From positions 7,315,501 to 7,379,500 of the forward strand of contig WPIO01000011.1 of NCBI GenBank assembly GCA_009760855.2: a stretch of DNA of 64,000 nt, read 5' to 3'. The DNA comes from Cristatella mucedo. Lineage: Eukaryota; Bryozoa; Phylactolaemata; Cristatellidae. The position numbers were made by a program, and so were the translations under genes. The notes under the pieces are model-generated. The model was given only the letters and a program-made list of their open reading frames with translations, did no database searches and was not told the DNA's origin. Positions 1 to 11,048 of this stretch are shown one piece after another (the stretch's first letter is position 1; each line of letters begins with the position of its first letter).

Positions 1-595
1 CGGTTAAGGAGAGACCGACCGACTAACGCGCTTGCCACAGTGAGCTCGACTAGGACACCGGATGTAGACCCGTGACAGTTAGAATGGAGCCTGGTGTGCA
101 GACGATGCGGTCAGGATGTGCACCGACTAACTTGCTTAAGTAGACACAGAAGCGACGCGCGAGGTCAGGAGTTCAGATGAGAGATAGTATAACGGGACGA
201 CGGACAGAGCTCGCGGCTGCAGCCTCTGTAGTCAATGCGAGAGACTTCGCTTCGAAAGCACGAGAGTCGAACCTACGGTGACCAACAGCCAAGTGCAGCT
301 TAGACTTCGCAGTGATGTTCTACTTGCTACTTAGCTAGCTGCTCGTATCTTATGGTGCTGTAGCGGTTCGCCTTCAGGGTCGGAACCATCGCTAGCGACT
401 TTCGCGCATAGGGTAGTTCATTATACTCGGGCTTCGGGAGTTCGCGCAGTAAACTCAGTCGGTCCGGTTCTCGCCGTGTAAAGTGCTTGCGCCGGCGCGT
501 AACCATTACTAACAGGCCCTCAATAAACTGTTCCTTTCGGCGCCCAGTTGTGGCCACTTGTGTTTTAACCATGCTGCAACGCTGCATCGCACAGT
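1..595. other. unassigned sequence
   Basis: I see no convincing gene or recognisable repeat here. Short open frames on both strands have no motif I recognise. It ends where a LINE-B 3' piece begins. Confidence 0.4.
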
Positions 596-599
596 CCAC

Positions 600-830
600 C
601 AGTAGAGAACCTGGGGACCAAAGTCTTCGTGTTTACACCACTAACCATATTTGCATGCTGACCCAATGCATGTCACCTCTAACCATGTTATGCTTGTTGA
701 CATTGTGCATGCTACCACTAACCATATCATCATTTTTTCTCTACAGCATATGTAAAGTACCTAGAAAGAGATCAAGTTACTTGGGGGTGCTTTGCCAGTT
801 TATTATTATTACTACAATTATACTGGGTCA
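600..830 (+). mobile_element. LINE-B 3' end fragment
   Basis: This strongly 5'-truncated LINE copy carries the family signature: repeated phrases of the type 'catgctgac..tgtgcatg..accactaaccat', then 'cagcatatg', 'cctagaaagagat.aagtt', a 'gggtgct' block and a short (ATT)n tail. The same phrases recur near 17.1, 22.4, 27.1, 30.8, 34.95, 44.1 and 57.2 kb on both strands, which defines an interspersed family. No coding part remains. Confidence 0.75.
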
Positions 831-1142
831 ACGTCAGGACTCTGCCATGCCCGGGCATGCTCGCCCAGCTCCGCCAGTACCGGAGCACTGTTTGACACAG
901 GCTCAGGCGACGTGCGTCTCTTGGCGGCCGAGAAACCGCTAGTGATGACTCGACAGCTACGTAGGCCACCAGTAACCAGGGCAATCTACGTCAGCGGGGA
1001 CCCCAATCGTGCGGCGTGCATGGAGAACTAAAGCGTAGAATTTGCAATACGTCAAAGTGATGGGCTTGACTCTGGCAGCTGTCATGTCTGGGGCTGAAAT
1101 CCTGAGAAACTTGCCGTTCGGGGAGACGAAGGAAGAGAAAAA

Positions 1143-1302
1143 AGCTTAGCAGATTTAATTTAAGCCTCATTTATCTGATGACAGAAGAGCCTTTGCGGCT
1201 GTCACCGCCGCTTGCATTGGGCAATAGAGAATCGCCCTCTGCAGGACGCACGACCTGAGTAGCGAAGAGCGAGCACCTTACCCCCCTGGGCCACTCCCCC
1301 TA
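1143..1302 (-). mobile_element. SINE-A copy 1 (diverged)
   Basis: Read on the minus strand this has the SINE-A order: a degraded tRNA-like head, 'cgattct..attgccc', a 'gcaagcggcggtgacagcc' block, 'aaaggctcttctgtc', and the 'atttaatcagct'-like 3' end at the left. It abuts a run of A and then copy 2. Its head contains the phrase 'ctgggccactccccct', the same unit that is tandemly repeated at 1487-1609. Confidence 0.7.
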
Positions 1303-1310
1303 AAAAAAAA

Positions 1311-1481
1311 CCTTAGCTGATTAAACAGCCTCTTTTTGTATAGCGACAGAAGAGCCTTTACGGCTATCACCACCGCTTGCAGTGGCAATAAAGAATAGCC
1401 CACCACAGGAATCGAACCCACGACCTCGGGACCGAGGTCATGAAAGCAACCGCCTTACCTAGTGTGCCATCGCGGCTCACC
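1311..1481 (-). mobile_element. SINE-A copy 2 (near full length)
   Basis: This is one of the best SINE-A copies. On the minus strand it has a tRNA-like head with a box-A-like 'tggcacactaggtaagg' and a box-B-like 'ggttcgattcc', then 'ggtgggcta', the 'ccactgcaagcggtggtgat' body, 'agccgtaaaggctcttctgt' and the 3' end 'aggctgtttaatcagct'. It closely resembles copies at 3090-3260 and 49577-49735. It sits between minisatellite-type sequence on both sides and so probably inserted into that array. Confidence 0.85.
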
Positions 1482-1486
1482 AAAGG

Positions 1487-1609
1487 CGACTCCCCCTGGG
1501 CGACTCCCTCTGGGCTACTCCCCCTGGGCTACTCCCCCTGGGCTACTCCCCCTGGGCCACTCCCCGGGCCATTCCCCTGTGCCACTCCCCCTGGGCCACT
1601 CCCCCTGGG
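1487..1609. repeat. 14-bp minisatellite, about 9 units
   Basis: Consensus unit c(t/c)actccccctggg. Units start at 1487, 1501, 1515, 1529, 1543, 1557 (12 bp), 1569 (13 bp), 1582 and 1596. A partial unit also lies at 1286-1301, on the other side of SINE-A copy 2. The array gives a repetitive open frame (GYSPWATPPG type), which I regard as a by-product of the repeat and not a gene. Confidence 0.9.
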
Positions 1610-1777
1610 CTGAAACGCTCAATGCTTTTCTCCGCTCGATCATACTCGCTGATAGCTGCAGAAATTTATTAAAAAAAAAGATTCAAAAGACGGCTTCACA
1701 AGGACTGCAAATGATTTAGAATTCAGTGAGGAGCTGGCGCCGATATTATCCCTCAGTTTTAACAGACGTCGAGGTAT

Positions 1778-1779
<2 letters not shown>

Positions 1780-1840
<61 letters not shown>
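1780..1840. repeat. (AG)n microsatellite
   Basis: About 61 bp of uninterrupted AG dinucleotides. On the minus strand this makes a run of Leu-Ser codons that is not a gene. Confidence 0.97.
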
Positions 1841-1841
<1 letters not shown>

Positions 1842-2242
1842 ATTGAATGGGCACATTTTAAGAGTAGCCCCTGGAATATTAGAAGGCTGGTGATTATCAA
1901 CGTAATGTAATTCTAGGTTTCGCTAGAGCGAGACCTAACTGCTGAGCGGCTTGAAAAAAAACAAGAAATACTGGAGATTTTTCATTTGCCAGTTCTTTTA
2001 ATTTGCTTGGGCTTCCTGAGAGAGATACCCAATCCTCAAATCTTAGCTGGGAGAGCGGCATAAGGGGATCGCATTTGCACGACGAAAGCGAAACAATAAA
2101 CAGCATGCACGAGAGTATCGAGAGGCGTGATCGCTATAAGAAAAAAAAGATGAAGCTGCAATAATAAGCACGTTCGACCATGTTTCTCATTTGGTGCATG
2201 GGTTTCGGTGGCTTCCGGTTGATCAATTGATACGTTGTAAAA

Positions 2243-2720
2243 AAAAATACTTACGCTGATCCAAAAGACCAGCCAAAACTTGGCTCCTTCATACCTAAAT
2301 GCACTGCTGGACCTGTTTCAGCTGCCTCGTTCGCTCGGGCACTCAATGGACAATAAATTAGCTGTTCCACTCCTCCACTTAAAAACCATTGGCGACAAAA
2401 ACTGTTGCTCTTCGAGTCCTAGACTATGGAACTCACTTGCACAATTCTTACGCAAAGACGTCTACTTTCCTGCAGCCAAGTTAGCACATCCTTTCAAGCC
2501 GTTCTGAGCGGCTACTTCCATGCTACTAAATACCTCAATTTCGCTCCCGATTCAGCTATGCTTATCACGTTCTTTTTATTGTGTGAGGTGAAGTCCATTG
2601 GTTACCGCATGCGCACTGAAAGCTGTTTAGGCTTTCAGTGCGATACAGACGACTCTCCTGCGTAGCACCCACTTAGTTTTGTGGCTTTGTGACGTTACAG
2701 ACGGAGATACATTTATTAAA
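2243..2720 (+). mobile_element. LINE-A 3' fragment
   Basis: It encodes the C-terminal end of the LINE-A reverse transcriptase protein in broken frames (phrases like LAPSYLNALLDLFQ, DNKLAVPLLHLKTIGD, LWNSLAQFLRKD). It continues with the same 3' sequence as the copy at 5800-6280 and ends in 'gacggagatacatt' followed by an ATT-type tail. It is clearly diverged: the frame changes near 2500. Confidence 0.85.
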
Positions 2721-3087
2721 TGGCGACAAGACGGTGGCCACCGAAGTAAATGCCAGCAGGATGGTAGTCGCAGAAGCCTGTAGAGGCGTCAGGATGGCAG
2801 CGAGACGGGACTAGAACAAACAACTAGTTTCTAACGCCCATAGGCACACAATGGTGTACTCATTACGGACAATGCAAACACACGATCATCGAACAGAAAC
2901 GCTTCAAGCAGATCTTAGCTGTCTCAGATTCCGAGTTTGACGTTCGTAAGAACTTCCAAGTTCGAGCAACTCTGCACTTGTCACAAAATGCGATTCCCGC
3001 TTGGCGAGCGCGATGTGAAACCGGAAGCCTAAGATTTAGATCTTCTAATATCTGTGTAGTGCGAGATTTTCTTAATAAAATAAATAA
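2721..3087. other. unassigned sequence
   Basis: No gene, RNA or repeat family that I can support. The sequence ends in an A-rich stretch next to SINE-A copy 3. Confidence 0.4.
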
Positions 3088-3089
3088 AT

Positions 3090-3260
3090 CCTAGCTGATT
3101 AAACAGCCTCTTTTTGCATAGCGACAGAAGAGCCTTTGCGGCTATCACCACCGCTTGCAGTGGCGATAAAGAATCGCCCACCGCAGGAATCGAACCCATG
3201 ACCTCGGGACCGAGGTCGTGAAAGCAACCGCCTTACCTAGTGTGCCATCACGGCTCACCA
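3090..3260 (-). mobile_element. SINE-A copy 3 (near full length)
   Basis: Minus-strand SINE-A in the complete order (tRNA-like head with 'ggttcgattcc' box B, central body, 'aggctgtttaatcagctagg' end). It differs from copy 2 at only a few positions, so the two are relatively young or derive from the same source. Confidence 0.88.
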
Positions 3261-3785
3261 AGCTATGCTACTAAGACGGTTTGATTGTTATTCAGTTTGA
3301 GAAATTTAGCTGCCATCAGAGTGCAAATGCCAGCAATACATGCATCAGGGGAGTTGAAAGCATTTATATGCTGGAAATCAAGGAGGGATAAATGCACAGC
3401 ATACGGCTGCATGTCATGCGCATAAAATGAAAGCCTTTATAGTGCTCAGCGATTGCTTCGGAAGGGGGAGAGTATGAATTGCGCAAATTAGTTGTCCCTG
3501 GAGGAATTCCGAGGTACCGGTCTTCGGAAGACTGGTGCACGTTGACATTTGTGCTCTGAAATCTACATCGGATTTAGAACCTAAACGATTGCATAGTATC
3601 GTAACGGCGATGCCCCCCCCCCGGCGAGACGATCTTTGCCAATGCAGGACTCGGTGCCATAAACCATTGCTGTGCATAGCCTCTGTAGCAAATGAACGTG
3701 CGGCAAGATTAAGAGCTCTAACGTAGAAGTTTTAATCCGCAGTCGCTACGACTTGGGTCCCGGCTAGGTAGCAAACTGTTCAATG

Positions 3786-4014
3786 CCAATGCCCTGATTT
3801 GGCCCCAGTGGCTATGGCACTCGCTTGAGCCGACCAAGGTCGTGGGTTCGAGCCCTGCTACGTGTACATGAAGCACCTGAATAGACGTCGAGTTCTCTTT
3901 GGGGCGCTATACACAGGAACTATATTATGCATCTTATATATGTATCTATTATATTATATATTATATTATTATATTATTCTTAAATATGCATATATTATTA
4001 GTATTTTATTATAT
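3786..4014 (+). mobile_element. SINE-B copy with AT-rich tail
   Basis: A tRNA-like head (box-A-like 'gtggctatggcactcgc', box-B-like 'gggttcgagccc') is followed directly by a LINE-B type tail, 'gcacctgaatagacgtcgag' then 'ttctctttggggcgctatac', and a long A/T-only run rich in TAT and ATT. It lies just upstream of the LINE-A copy, so the N-terminal part of the long open frame that crosses it (3899 to about 4020) is not LINE protein. Confidence 0.75.
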
Positions 4015-4029
4015 TACGTGTCTCGGCCG

Positions 4030-6223
4030 AGGTCGGCAAGTACAGTGGAGGCAGAAAAAGAAGAAGAGTGGTGTTATGCTTGTGCGGCCAGTCGCGCACA
4101 GATCAAGACGGCTCAGGCTGATGCCGTTTATTGCGGAGACGAGGAAAAAACTCCTTAAGATGCGCCGTGTTAAGCGCAGGCTGCAACGTCGTTTCAAGAA
4201 ATCGGGGTCTGAGGCAGACCTAGTCAATTTCAAAGACTTCCTTCGAGTTTACACCCGAAAGCTTAAAAAAGCCAGGGCTTCTTTTTTCATTAGAAAACTG
4301 AATTCCTGCCAGTCGGACACTAAACAGATTTATAAGACAGTAAACCATTTACTGGCCAATGCTGCCAGGTCTGACTCCCCAGATATTAAGGGCTCAGCCG
4401 AAAAGTTTTCAGCCATCTTTACTGAAAAAATTGTGCACATTCGTGCCTCCATTAAGCCTCCTCCGACCAAAGCAATCGCCGTTCGTCAACCTGTGACCTT
4501 TCTTAAAAGGTTCTCTGATGTTTCTGCCTGTGATGTGGCTGCCTTAATAAGGTCTAGCAAAAAGAGCTCGTCTCCTGAAGACCCTATACCCTCATCTCTG
4601 TGGTCTTCACTTGCAGACCAACTTAGCCCTGCCATAACCAATATTTTTAATGCTTCTTTTGGAAAAGGGGTCGTCCCCAAGTCCTTCAAATCGGCATTCG
4701 TTAGACCTATTCTTAAAAAGCCTGGATTAGACACAGAGGTCCTAGCAAACTATCGTCCAGTTTCCCTTCTTCCGTTCTTATCAAAGATTCTTGAAAAAAT
4801 TGTTGCTAAGCAGCTAGTTGAACATATTGAAAATAATGGAATGTCAGAAACATTTCAATCAGGTTTCAAGAGGCAGCACTCTACTGAAACTGCTCTCCTC
4901 CGTGTTAACAATGACATTCTACGTGGCAACGACGACGGGAATGCCACTGCCTTAGCTCTGCTAGATCTGTCTGCTGCCTTCGACACCATTGATCACGAAG
5001 TTCTGCTTGAACGATTGAGAACGACGATCGGTCTGGCAGACGAAGCACTGGCGTGGTTTAAATCCTACTTGTCTGATCGTGTTCAATCCGTGTCGTGTGG
5101 GGGTCAGGTCTCAGACATGAGAAGGGTCACCTGTGGAGTCCCTCAAGGGTCTGTACTTGGTCCCTTGCTGTTCTCCATTTACACGCAACCTCTGGGAAAA
5201 GTGATTAAGGCCCATGGAATAGGATATCACTTCTATGCTGACGATACTCAGTTGTATTCGTCATTTAAACCGTCGGAATCTGCTGCAGCAACTGAGAAAC
5301 TGAATGCTTGCCTTGCCGATATTCGATCCTGGATGTCGGAAAACTTTCTGAAACTAAAGGACGATAAAACCGAACTGCTTCTCATAGGACACTTTAAGCG
5401 TGTGGGTGGATTACAAGGCTTTGCCGTTCTAATAGGTGATGCTATTGTGCGACCTTCACCACGTGCTCGTAATCTAGGTGTCGTGTTCGACAGCTGCCTC
5501 AATTTCAAAAGCTTCATTCAGAAGACTGCCTATACAGCTAGCCATCACATTCGATCCCTATCCAAGATTAGAAGCTGTCTGCCACAGTGGCTTGTAAAGA
5601 ATTTAACTAGCTCTTTAGTTCTGTCTCGGCTTGATAATTGTAATTCCCTCTTGGCTAGGCTACCAAAGAAAGCTATCATGCCACTACAGCGGACTATGAA
5701 TATGGCTGCAAGGCTGGTCTTCAAGTCCCAACGGTTTGAGCACGTGTCACCTTTGCTGGAAGAGCTAGGATGGTTGCCGGTTCAGCAAAGGATACAGAGC
5801 AAAGTTCTTACGCTGACCCACAAGGCCCGCCACGGCTTGGCTCTTTCATACCTAGCTGAACTGCTGCATCAGTTTCAGCCTGTTGGCGCCCTCAGGTCCT
5901 GTGTGGACAATAAATTAGCTGTCCCATTCCTCCACTTAAAGACAATTGGCGACAGAAGCTTTAGCTCTGCAGGTCCTAGACTGTGAAACTCGCTTCCACA
6001 ATTCTTACGCAACGACATCTACTCTCCAACTGCCGACTATGGCACATCTTTTTCAGCTGTCCTGAACTGCTACTTCTATGCTACTCACTACCTCAACTGC
6101 TCTCCTAACTCTGCTATGCTTCCCACTTTCTCTTTGTTGCGTGAGACGAAGTCTGTTGGCTACCGAATGCGTACCGAAAGCCGCTTGGGCTGTGAGTGCG
6201 CTATACAAAACTCTCCTGCGTAA
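4030..6223 (+). pseudogene. LINE-A ORF2 fragment: reverse transcriptase with one in-frame stop
   Basis: The reverse transcriptase would copy the element's RNA into the target site. The frame has no ATG of its own at the 5' end because of truncation. Visible blocks in order: a linker rich in K/R; SSPEDPIPSSL; NYRPVSLLPFLSKILEKIV (RT start); QSGFKRQHSTETALL; LLDLSAAFDTIDHEVLL (first catalytic Asp); GVPQGSVLGPLLFSIYT; the active-site motif FYADDTQLY; then the L2-type tail with LGWLPVQQRI and YLAELL. A TGA at 5984-5986 replaces the Trp seen at this point in other copies. The frame then stays open to TAA at 6221-6223. Only this stop and the missing 5' part make it a pseudogene. The clade (L2-like within the CR1 group) is judged from motif wording. 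Confidence 0.92.
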
Positions 6224-6283
6224 CACCCACATGGTCTTTATGACTTTGTGGAGTTGCTGACGGAGATACATTACATTACAACC
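4030..6283 (+). mobile_element. LINE-A, 5'-truncated L2/CR1-like retrotransposon
   Basis: This non-LTR retrotransposon copy lacks the 5' half (no endonuclease domain) but keeps the whole reverse transcriptase, the C-terminal region and the 3' UTR. It ends in 'gacggagatacattacatta'. Shorter 3' copies occur at 2243-2720, 33985-34200 and 44451-45393. It starts just after a SINE-B tail. The coding part is described separately. Confidence 0.93.
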
Positions 6284-6289
6284 GGGCCG

Positions 6290-7000
6290 CACGCCCGCTG
6301 GGAAGCAGCTGCTGCAAGTGGGTTCGCTGTTTTCGCCTCAGCGGCTTCCGCGGGAGTAGTCCGCTGTCGCAGTACAGCAGACCCAACAAGTGGACAGCGT
6401 CTGCTCAGACGCCGGGCATGCAGAAAGAGTGGAGCAAGAAATGCCGATGGTCATATGACCCACGCTTCAGTCGGCTGACCCATTCGGATGGTCCACAGGC
6501 GGCTTTGCCGCGGGGGGGGGGGAGGGAGGGAGGAGCCGACGTGGCGGCGTCCCATACCCAGATCTAACATTAAAGTGTTACGCGGCTTCTTAAAAGGTCT
6601 CAGACTCACTATCTCTCACTATCTCACTATAACTCACTATCCTTGCTTCGAAGCGCTAGTTTCACCACTTCTTGTCACGATGAGAAACATTACAGTAGCG
6701 GGGTGCTTGCGGTTCAGACTTAGGTCCCAGAGTCGCCACGAGCGTCGGCAACGGTATTGCCTGCCGGTTAACATTGTTGGCCAGGGTGCTGCTTGCATTT
6801 TCATGCAGCTATGGCATCAATAACCTCTTTTAGTTTTTTGAGTAGCTTGAAAAGCCGTTATTCGTCATTTTCTAGAAAAGAGAAAGGGGAGTTGGAGGCG
6901 AACGGGTTTGCGCGGCTGAGCCTGTACATACACTGCTGCCGGACACTGAGCAGTTCTAAGGGTAGATAACTCTTGTGTGTCGTCACAGGTATCGCTTGGT
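6290..7000. other. unassigned intergenic sequence upstream of the F-box gene
   Basis: No gene supported. It contains a short G-run (6514-6523) and a CTCACTAT-type short tandem repeat near 6607-6645. The last part presumably includes the promoter of the F-box gene, but I see no clear TATA box. Confidence 0.4.
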
Positions 7001-7299
7001 CCAGTTTCCGGTTGGCATCCGTGCGCCGGCTGCAGTCAGCGTCAAGTCAAGGCGATTTGCACCCATGAACACTTTTGTGGAAGCTTAGTCACTCGACCGT
7101 GCGGTGTAATATAAGTCTGCTTTGAAATAGTAGCGCTTTCATAGATCGGAAGCACAAGCTTGCTCGGCCGCCGACGTTTACGGAGCTACCGGAACATTTG
7201 CTTCAGCCACCGCGGCTTCGGCAGTAGCTTCTTTGTGGGGTTTGGTGCTTGTGCAGGACTGCAGTGGCAGCCTGGTGCGGTTGGCTGAATTTCATAGTC

Positions 7300-8430
7300 A
7301 TGGAAGGAGAAGTTACGAATAGAGATGAAGAAGACGATCGTTGGAGCGGACTGACTGACATTGTCCTGATTAAGATCTTTGGCTATCTGTGCTGGGCAGA
7401 CCGCTTCCGGGCCGGGCTAACTTGCCGATGGTGGCACTGCCAGCTCAGCGCTGTCGCCTTGTGGAAGCGCTTTGCCTTCATCTTCTCGCATCCCAAAGAT
7501 GGACGGCAGCTGTGTCTGATTGAGAAGCATGGACGCTGTATGGAGGACGTAAGCATAGACTTTAATCCGTGTTCGGCATGCACTAGGGATTATGCCTCAG
7601 AGCTAATCGGACGCCTAAGCAAGGCTAGCGCTTCCGGAGACCTCTGCCTGAAGCGGATATCGGTGGTTTTCTCTAGTGAACCGCCAATGGGGCACCGCTG
7701 GGCGGATTTTACCGAAGGCCTCGTAGCCCTTTTTCGTAGTTGCACCTCACTAATAGCGGTTGACTTAGCCCGGTACAACGTCTCCTTTGATGACAGCCTG
7801 CTTCTGGCTATTGCTTGCTCCAGTTGTCATCTTAAAAGGCTGGATGTTCAGAATGAATGCTTGGTTACCCAGGTGACGCCTGCTGGATTGAGGTCACTTC
7901 TTGAGTCTTGCAAGAATATTGAAGATCTCTCAGCACGGCAAGCTAGCATATCTGACGAGTGCATTGACGTTCTAACTCGTAATGACCGCTCGCACTTAAG
8001 GAAGCTGAACTTAGCATCCAGAGGTCAGGAGAAGTACACTCCCAACGTATCATGGGATCTCTGGACAAGGCTAGCAGAGGCTCATCCGGGACTTGAAGTA
8101 TCTCTTGCTTTCGATGGCTCATGCCCTGTGGCAAAAATGCTAGATACGATGGCATTAGACATACCTGTCACAGCGTTGCAACTGCTCAGCCAGACTGCTG
8201 TTTATGATGAGCTTTGGCACATTAGTCGTGCATATGCCAGGACGCTGAAGGTACTTGTCGTTGATGCTGAACCTGGCCCAGCCTTCGAACAAGCTCTTCT
8301 GCATCTGTGTAGCACTTGTGCTTCGTTGCAAAAGTTGCATATCGTCAACTTTGTCAGCGACAGTACTATGTTCGCTGTCTATGGGAATCTGTCAAAGAAG
8401 TCGGCATTTGACCTACGCTTCGGTTCATAA
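7300..8430 (+). CDS. F-box protein with LRR-like C-terminal region
   Basis: F-box proteins are substrate receptors of SCF (Skp1-Cullin-F-box) ubiquitin ligases. The 376-residue frame begins at ATG 7300, the first ATG in the frame (upstream codons lack ATG), and ends at TAA 8428. An acidic leader (EGEVTNRDEEDD) is followed by an F-box at about residues 14-60 (LTDIVLIKIFGYLCWADRF...CRWWHCQL). Then come repeated leucine-rich stretches (LKRLDVQN, LRSLLESCKNIEDLSARQ, LRKLNLAS, LKVLVVDAE, LQKLHIVNF). The segment with 'DLWTRLAEAHPGLEVSL' and 'IPVTALQLLS' recalls the FBXO39/FBXO33 and FBXL3 group, so I place it there tentatively. Vertebrate FBXO39 is somewhat longer (about 440 residues). No introns or stops interrupt it, so it is either a true single-exon gene or an intact retrocopy. 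Its substrate is unknown. Confidence 0.85.
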   Translation: MEGEVTNRDEEDDRWSGLTDIVLIKIFGYLCWADRFRAGLTCRWWHCQLSAVALWKRFAFIFSHPKDGRQLCLIEKHGRCMEDVSIDFNPCSACTRDYASELIGRLSKASASGDLCLKRISVVFSSEPPMGHRWADFTEGLVALFRSCTSLIAVDLARYNVSFDDSLLLAIACSSCHLKRLDVQNECLVTQVTPAGLRSLLESCKNIEDLSARQASISDECIDVLTRNDRSHLRKLNLASRGQEKYTPNVSWDLWTRLAEAHPGLEVSLAFDGSCPVAKMLDTMALDIPVTALQLLSQTAVYDELWHISRAYARTLKVLVVDAEPGPAFEQALLHLCSTCASLQKLHIVNFVSDSTMFAVYGNLSKKSAFDLRFGS

Positions 8431-9490
8431 ACAAGCTTGACACCAGAACTGTACAAGGACGTCCAAGTCCTGCAGGTGTTTGTTTGCTAGTAAATCACAT
8501 GTCATGTTGTGCTCTATGCAACTCGCCGACGGCAATGTTTTCAGCATTACTTTGTATTGAAATCAACCCGTGTGGGGATGGTTTTTTGGTGATTATGAGA
8601 TTCATTGAATGAAGTCTTCCTAGTGCCATGACTTTCGTTCACTTTGATTCTGCGATTTGCTGTTTACATATCTCGTGTTCACATGACAACAATGTGCTAT
8701 GTGTCTGCCAGCATAGGCATATGTTGAGTTTCACAGCCACCAGAAATAATGAGATCTGAGATGCCTTTTGGGTGGGTTTACAGAACGGTCCCTTCCGAAT
8801 TAGCTTGAGATTTTAAATCGTTTGCCAACAGATCTGGAAGTAATAATATCAAAGATTAGAAAAGCAACAATTTCACAGCTACCGATTGTGAGCGTGTCAT
8901 AGCCATCACCAGGTTCTGCCCCCAGCCGACGTTCCGGCAGCCTTATGGGTGTGCTCCATGCCGGCACGTGACCGTATCCTTGCCCTCGTTTTCTAACCTT
9001 GCATGTTCGGCAGCCTGTGCATACGCTGTACACTCCTCTCTCCCTCTTCGAGCCACGTGATCCGGAGCAGCATACCCGACGACGACTACGAAATATGCAC
9101 GAATCAGCTTCGCCTGTAGTCACCGCACGTATTTTGGAGTTTCACCACTCATCATTCTCCTTTGCCGAGCTGCTGCCGCCGCGAGCCCGAGCCCCCATTG
9201 GTTACCGAATTCTTGTTTTAAAGAAGGTAGACTCTTTGATGACTTTTTGAAGGTAGTCAACGTGAAGACAGTAAGCTTGTTTGAAGCGATGGGCACTTTT
9301 TGATGGGTTATCAAGATTAACGTAAACAGTTTCGCCTTATTGCTTTCATTTCATATGTGATGTATGCAGGCCATATTCGTCAAATTGCTGTACTGGCTCG
9401 ACTCTTATGCCGAGAGCTGGATCTGATTAGGATAGCAGGGTAAGCCTATTCGGACTTTGTTCAGTCGGAGTGTCAGGCCATCCACGTCAT
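8431..9490. other. 3' flank of the F-box gene, then unassigned sequence
   Basis: The first 300 bases after the stop are probably 3' UTR. I see no canonical AATAAA to fix its end. The rest (8800-9490) has only short overlapping open frames without recognisable motifs. Confidence 0.4.
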
Positions 9491-9493
9491 AAA

Positions 9494-9542
9494 GGTTAGC
9501 TGATTCAACAGCATCATTTGTATAGCGGCCAGAGCCCTAGCG
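9494..9542 (-). mobile_element. SINE-A 3' end fragment
   Basis: About 48 bases matching the 3' end of SINE-A on the minus strand ('ggttagctgattcaacagc' then 'tttgtatagcgg'). The remainder is missing. Confidence 0.55.
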
Positions 9543-9549
9543 AAACATG

Positions 9550-11040
9550 GGGGCCGGTGTCCCTGGACGCCAAGGTCTTTGGGCGCTTAAAGCAAATTTA
9601 TTGGGCATATTTTTTAAGACTTCTATTTGAGAATATAAAGTTTGATTTCAAGCAAGTCCCTGTTTCAATGGACTTGACAATTGCTTGCTGAGCTAGTTAA
9701 GCACGTTGATTGACTCTGAGTAGAGCAAACTAGGCTTAGCTGGCTTTGCCAGCCTGTCATACACGCCAGAGCTCATCCGGTCCATAAAGTGTTGTTGACA
9801 GGTTTTTTCTGACGCTCACTCGCAATGTTCATCGGCAAATAGTAAGTTCGAACAATGAATAGTGAGTATTTATTTTAGATTGTATCTTAGAGACATTGTG
9901 CATTGAGTTCCCAGGCGCCAGCACGTAGACGACATCGGCACTTCCAATCTTCCAAAACCTATTTGTTAAGCTCTCCAAATGCTCAACCTCTTCACCCAAA
10001 CACGGAGTCGACGATGTGAAGGTCAGTGTTACTCCAGATCAGCCTCCATGAACTGCATTGTCACTACGGCTCGTGGGTACTCTTGTACATTTTGTAGCGC
10101 CGAGCTGGCCTTGGCTTAATTTGAGCGCGAACAAGAGCTGTTCGGCGGGCAAAACTCCTTTGTCCTGTAGCAGCGAGCCAGAGATGAGCGCCAGTGTGGT
10201 GAGAGAGCTTAAGAGCGAGCCAGGAAGCTCTGGGACCAGCGGTGGCGATTCGGCCTTTAGAATTGCTTTGCTACCCGCGGGAGCGGCTGATTGGTGTTGG
10301 CTGGCCTGTCAACTTCGGCCATAACTCTGTCCAAAAAGAATCGTCTGGAACCTTTTCGGCATTCAAGCTGGACTGCGTTGCCCATCCGGTGGCCGAGCGA
10401 CGGCAATACTACCTTACCGTAATGGGCCACGGTGCGAGGCCCAATACCACAAAGCTCTTGTCCCATTGTCTCAGCTAGGTATTTAAGAGTCGAGCGACGC
10501 TCGCTCCGGGTCTTTTGTTCAGCTCCTGCTCGCTCTATCTCTCTCTTCGGCTTCGACGTCGTGGGACTCGTTTCTCTGAAAGAGGAGGCAGGAATGCCGG
10601 CCGTTCGCCGTGTAGCTTGAGTTATAGTCGAGAACAGCACAGAGCGCTAGCCGACGAGCAACACCGCCTGGTTATTTCACCACTCTCAGAGAGCAGGGCG
10701 AAGCACGACTCTCCTCGCCCCTCTCGCCCACCGGAGTGCCCCGACTCCCTTGTCATCACAATCACCGATAGCACGCCTCGACTGCCTACCACATCGAGTG
10801 TCACCGCCCACTCGTACAACGAGACAGGACGAGGCAGCGCCAGGAGGATTCGGAGAACGTCACCGAATACGGTCGTATATCGCCCGTGTTTTAGCCTCGC
10901 ATTTTGTGTTTGTTTTGTGCCTGTGTGCGCTCGGCGCACGTGGTCTCGGCATAGGGATTTTCCGATGCGAACTAGAAGTAGTTGATGTGCTGTGTAAGAT
11001 ATTTCATTGGTTCTGGCTCCTCTGTGTATTCGGGTAATTC
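9550..11040. other. unassigned sequence, GC-rich second half
   Basis: No gene I recognise. Open frames between 10.05 and 10.99 kb overlap on both strands and carry no known motif. A TATA-like 'tatttaag' at 10480-10487, followed by pyrimidine-rich sequence, could belong to a promoter or an old LTR; this is speculation. Confidence 0.35.
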
Positions 11041-11048
11041 CTCGCTAT

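Noticed and set aside
1462-1719. Proline-rich peptide gene (GYSPWATPPG repeats)
   Set aside because: It is the 14-bp minisatellite read in one frame, without any gene context.
1640-1900. Minus-strand open frame with a long Leu-Ser run
   Set aside because: It is produced by the (AG)n microsatellite. The same holds for Leu-Ser frames at 50.2 kb and 36.3 kb.
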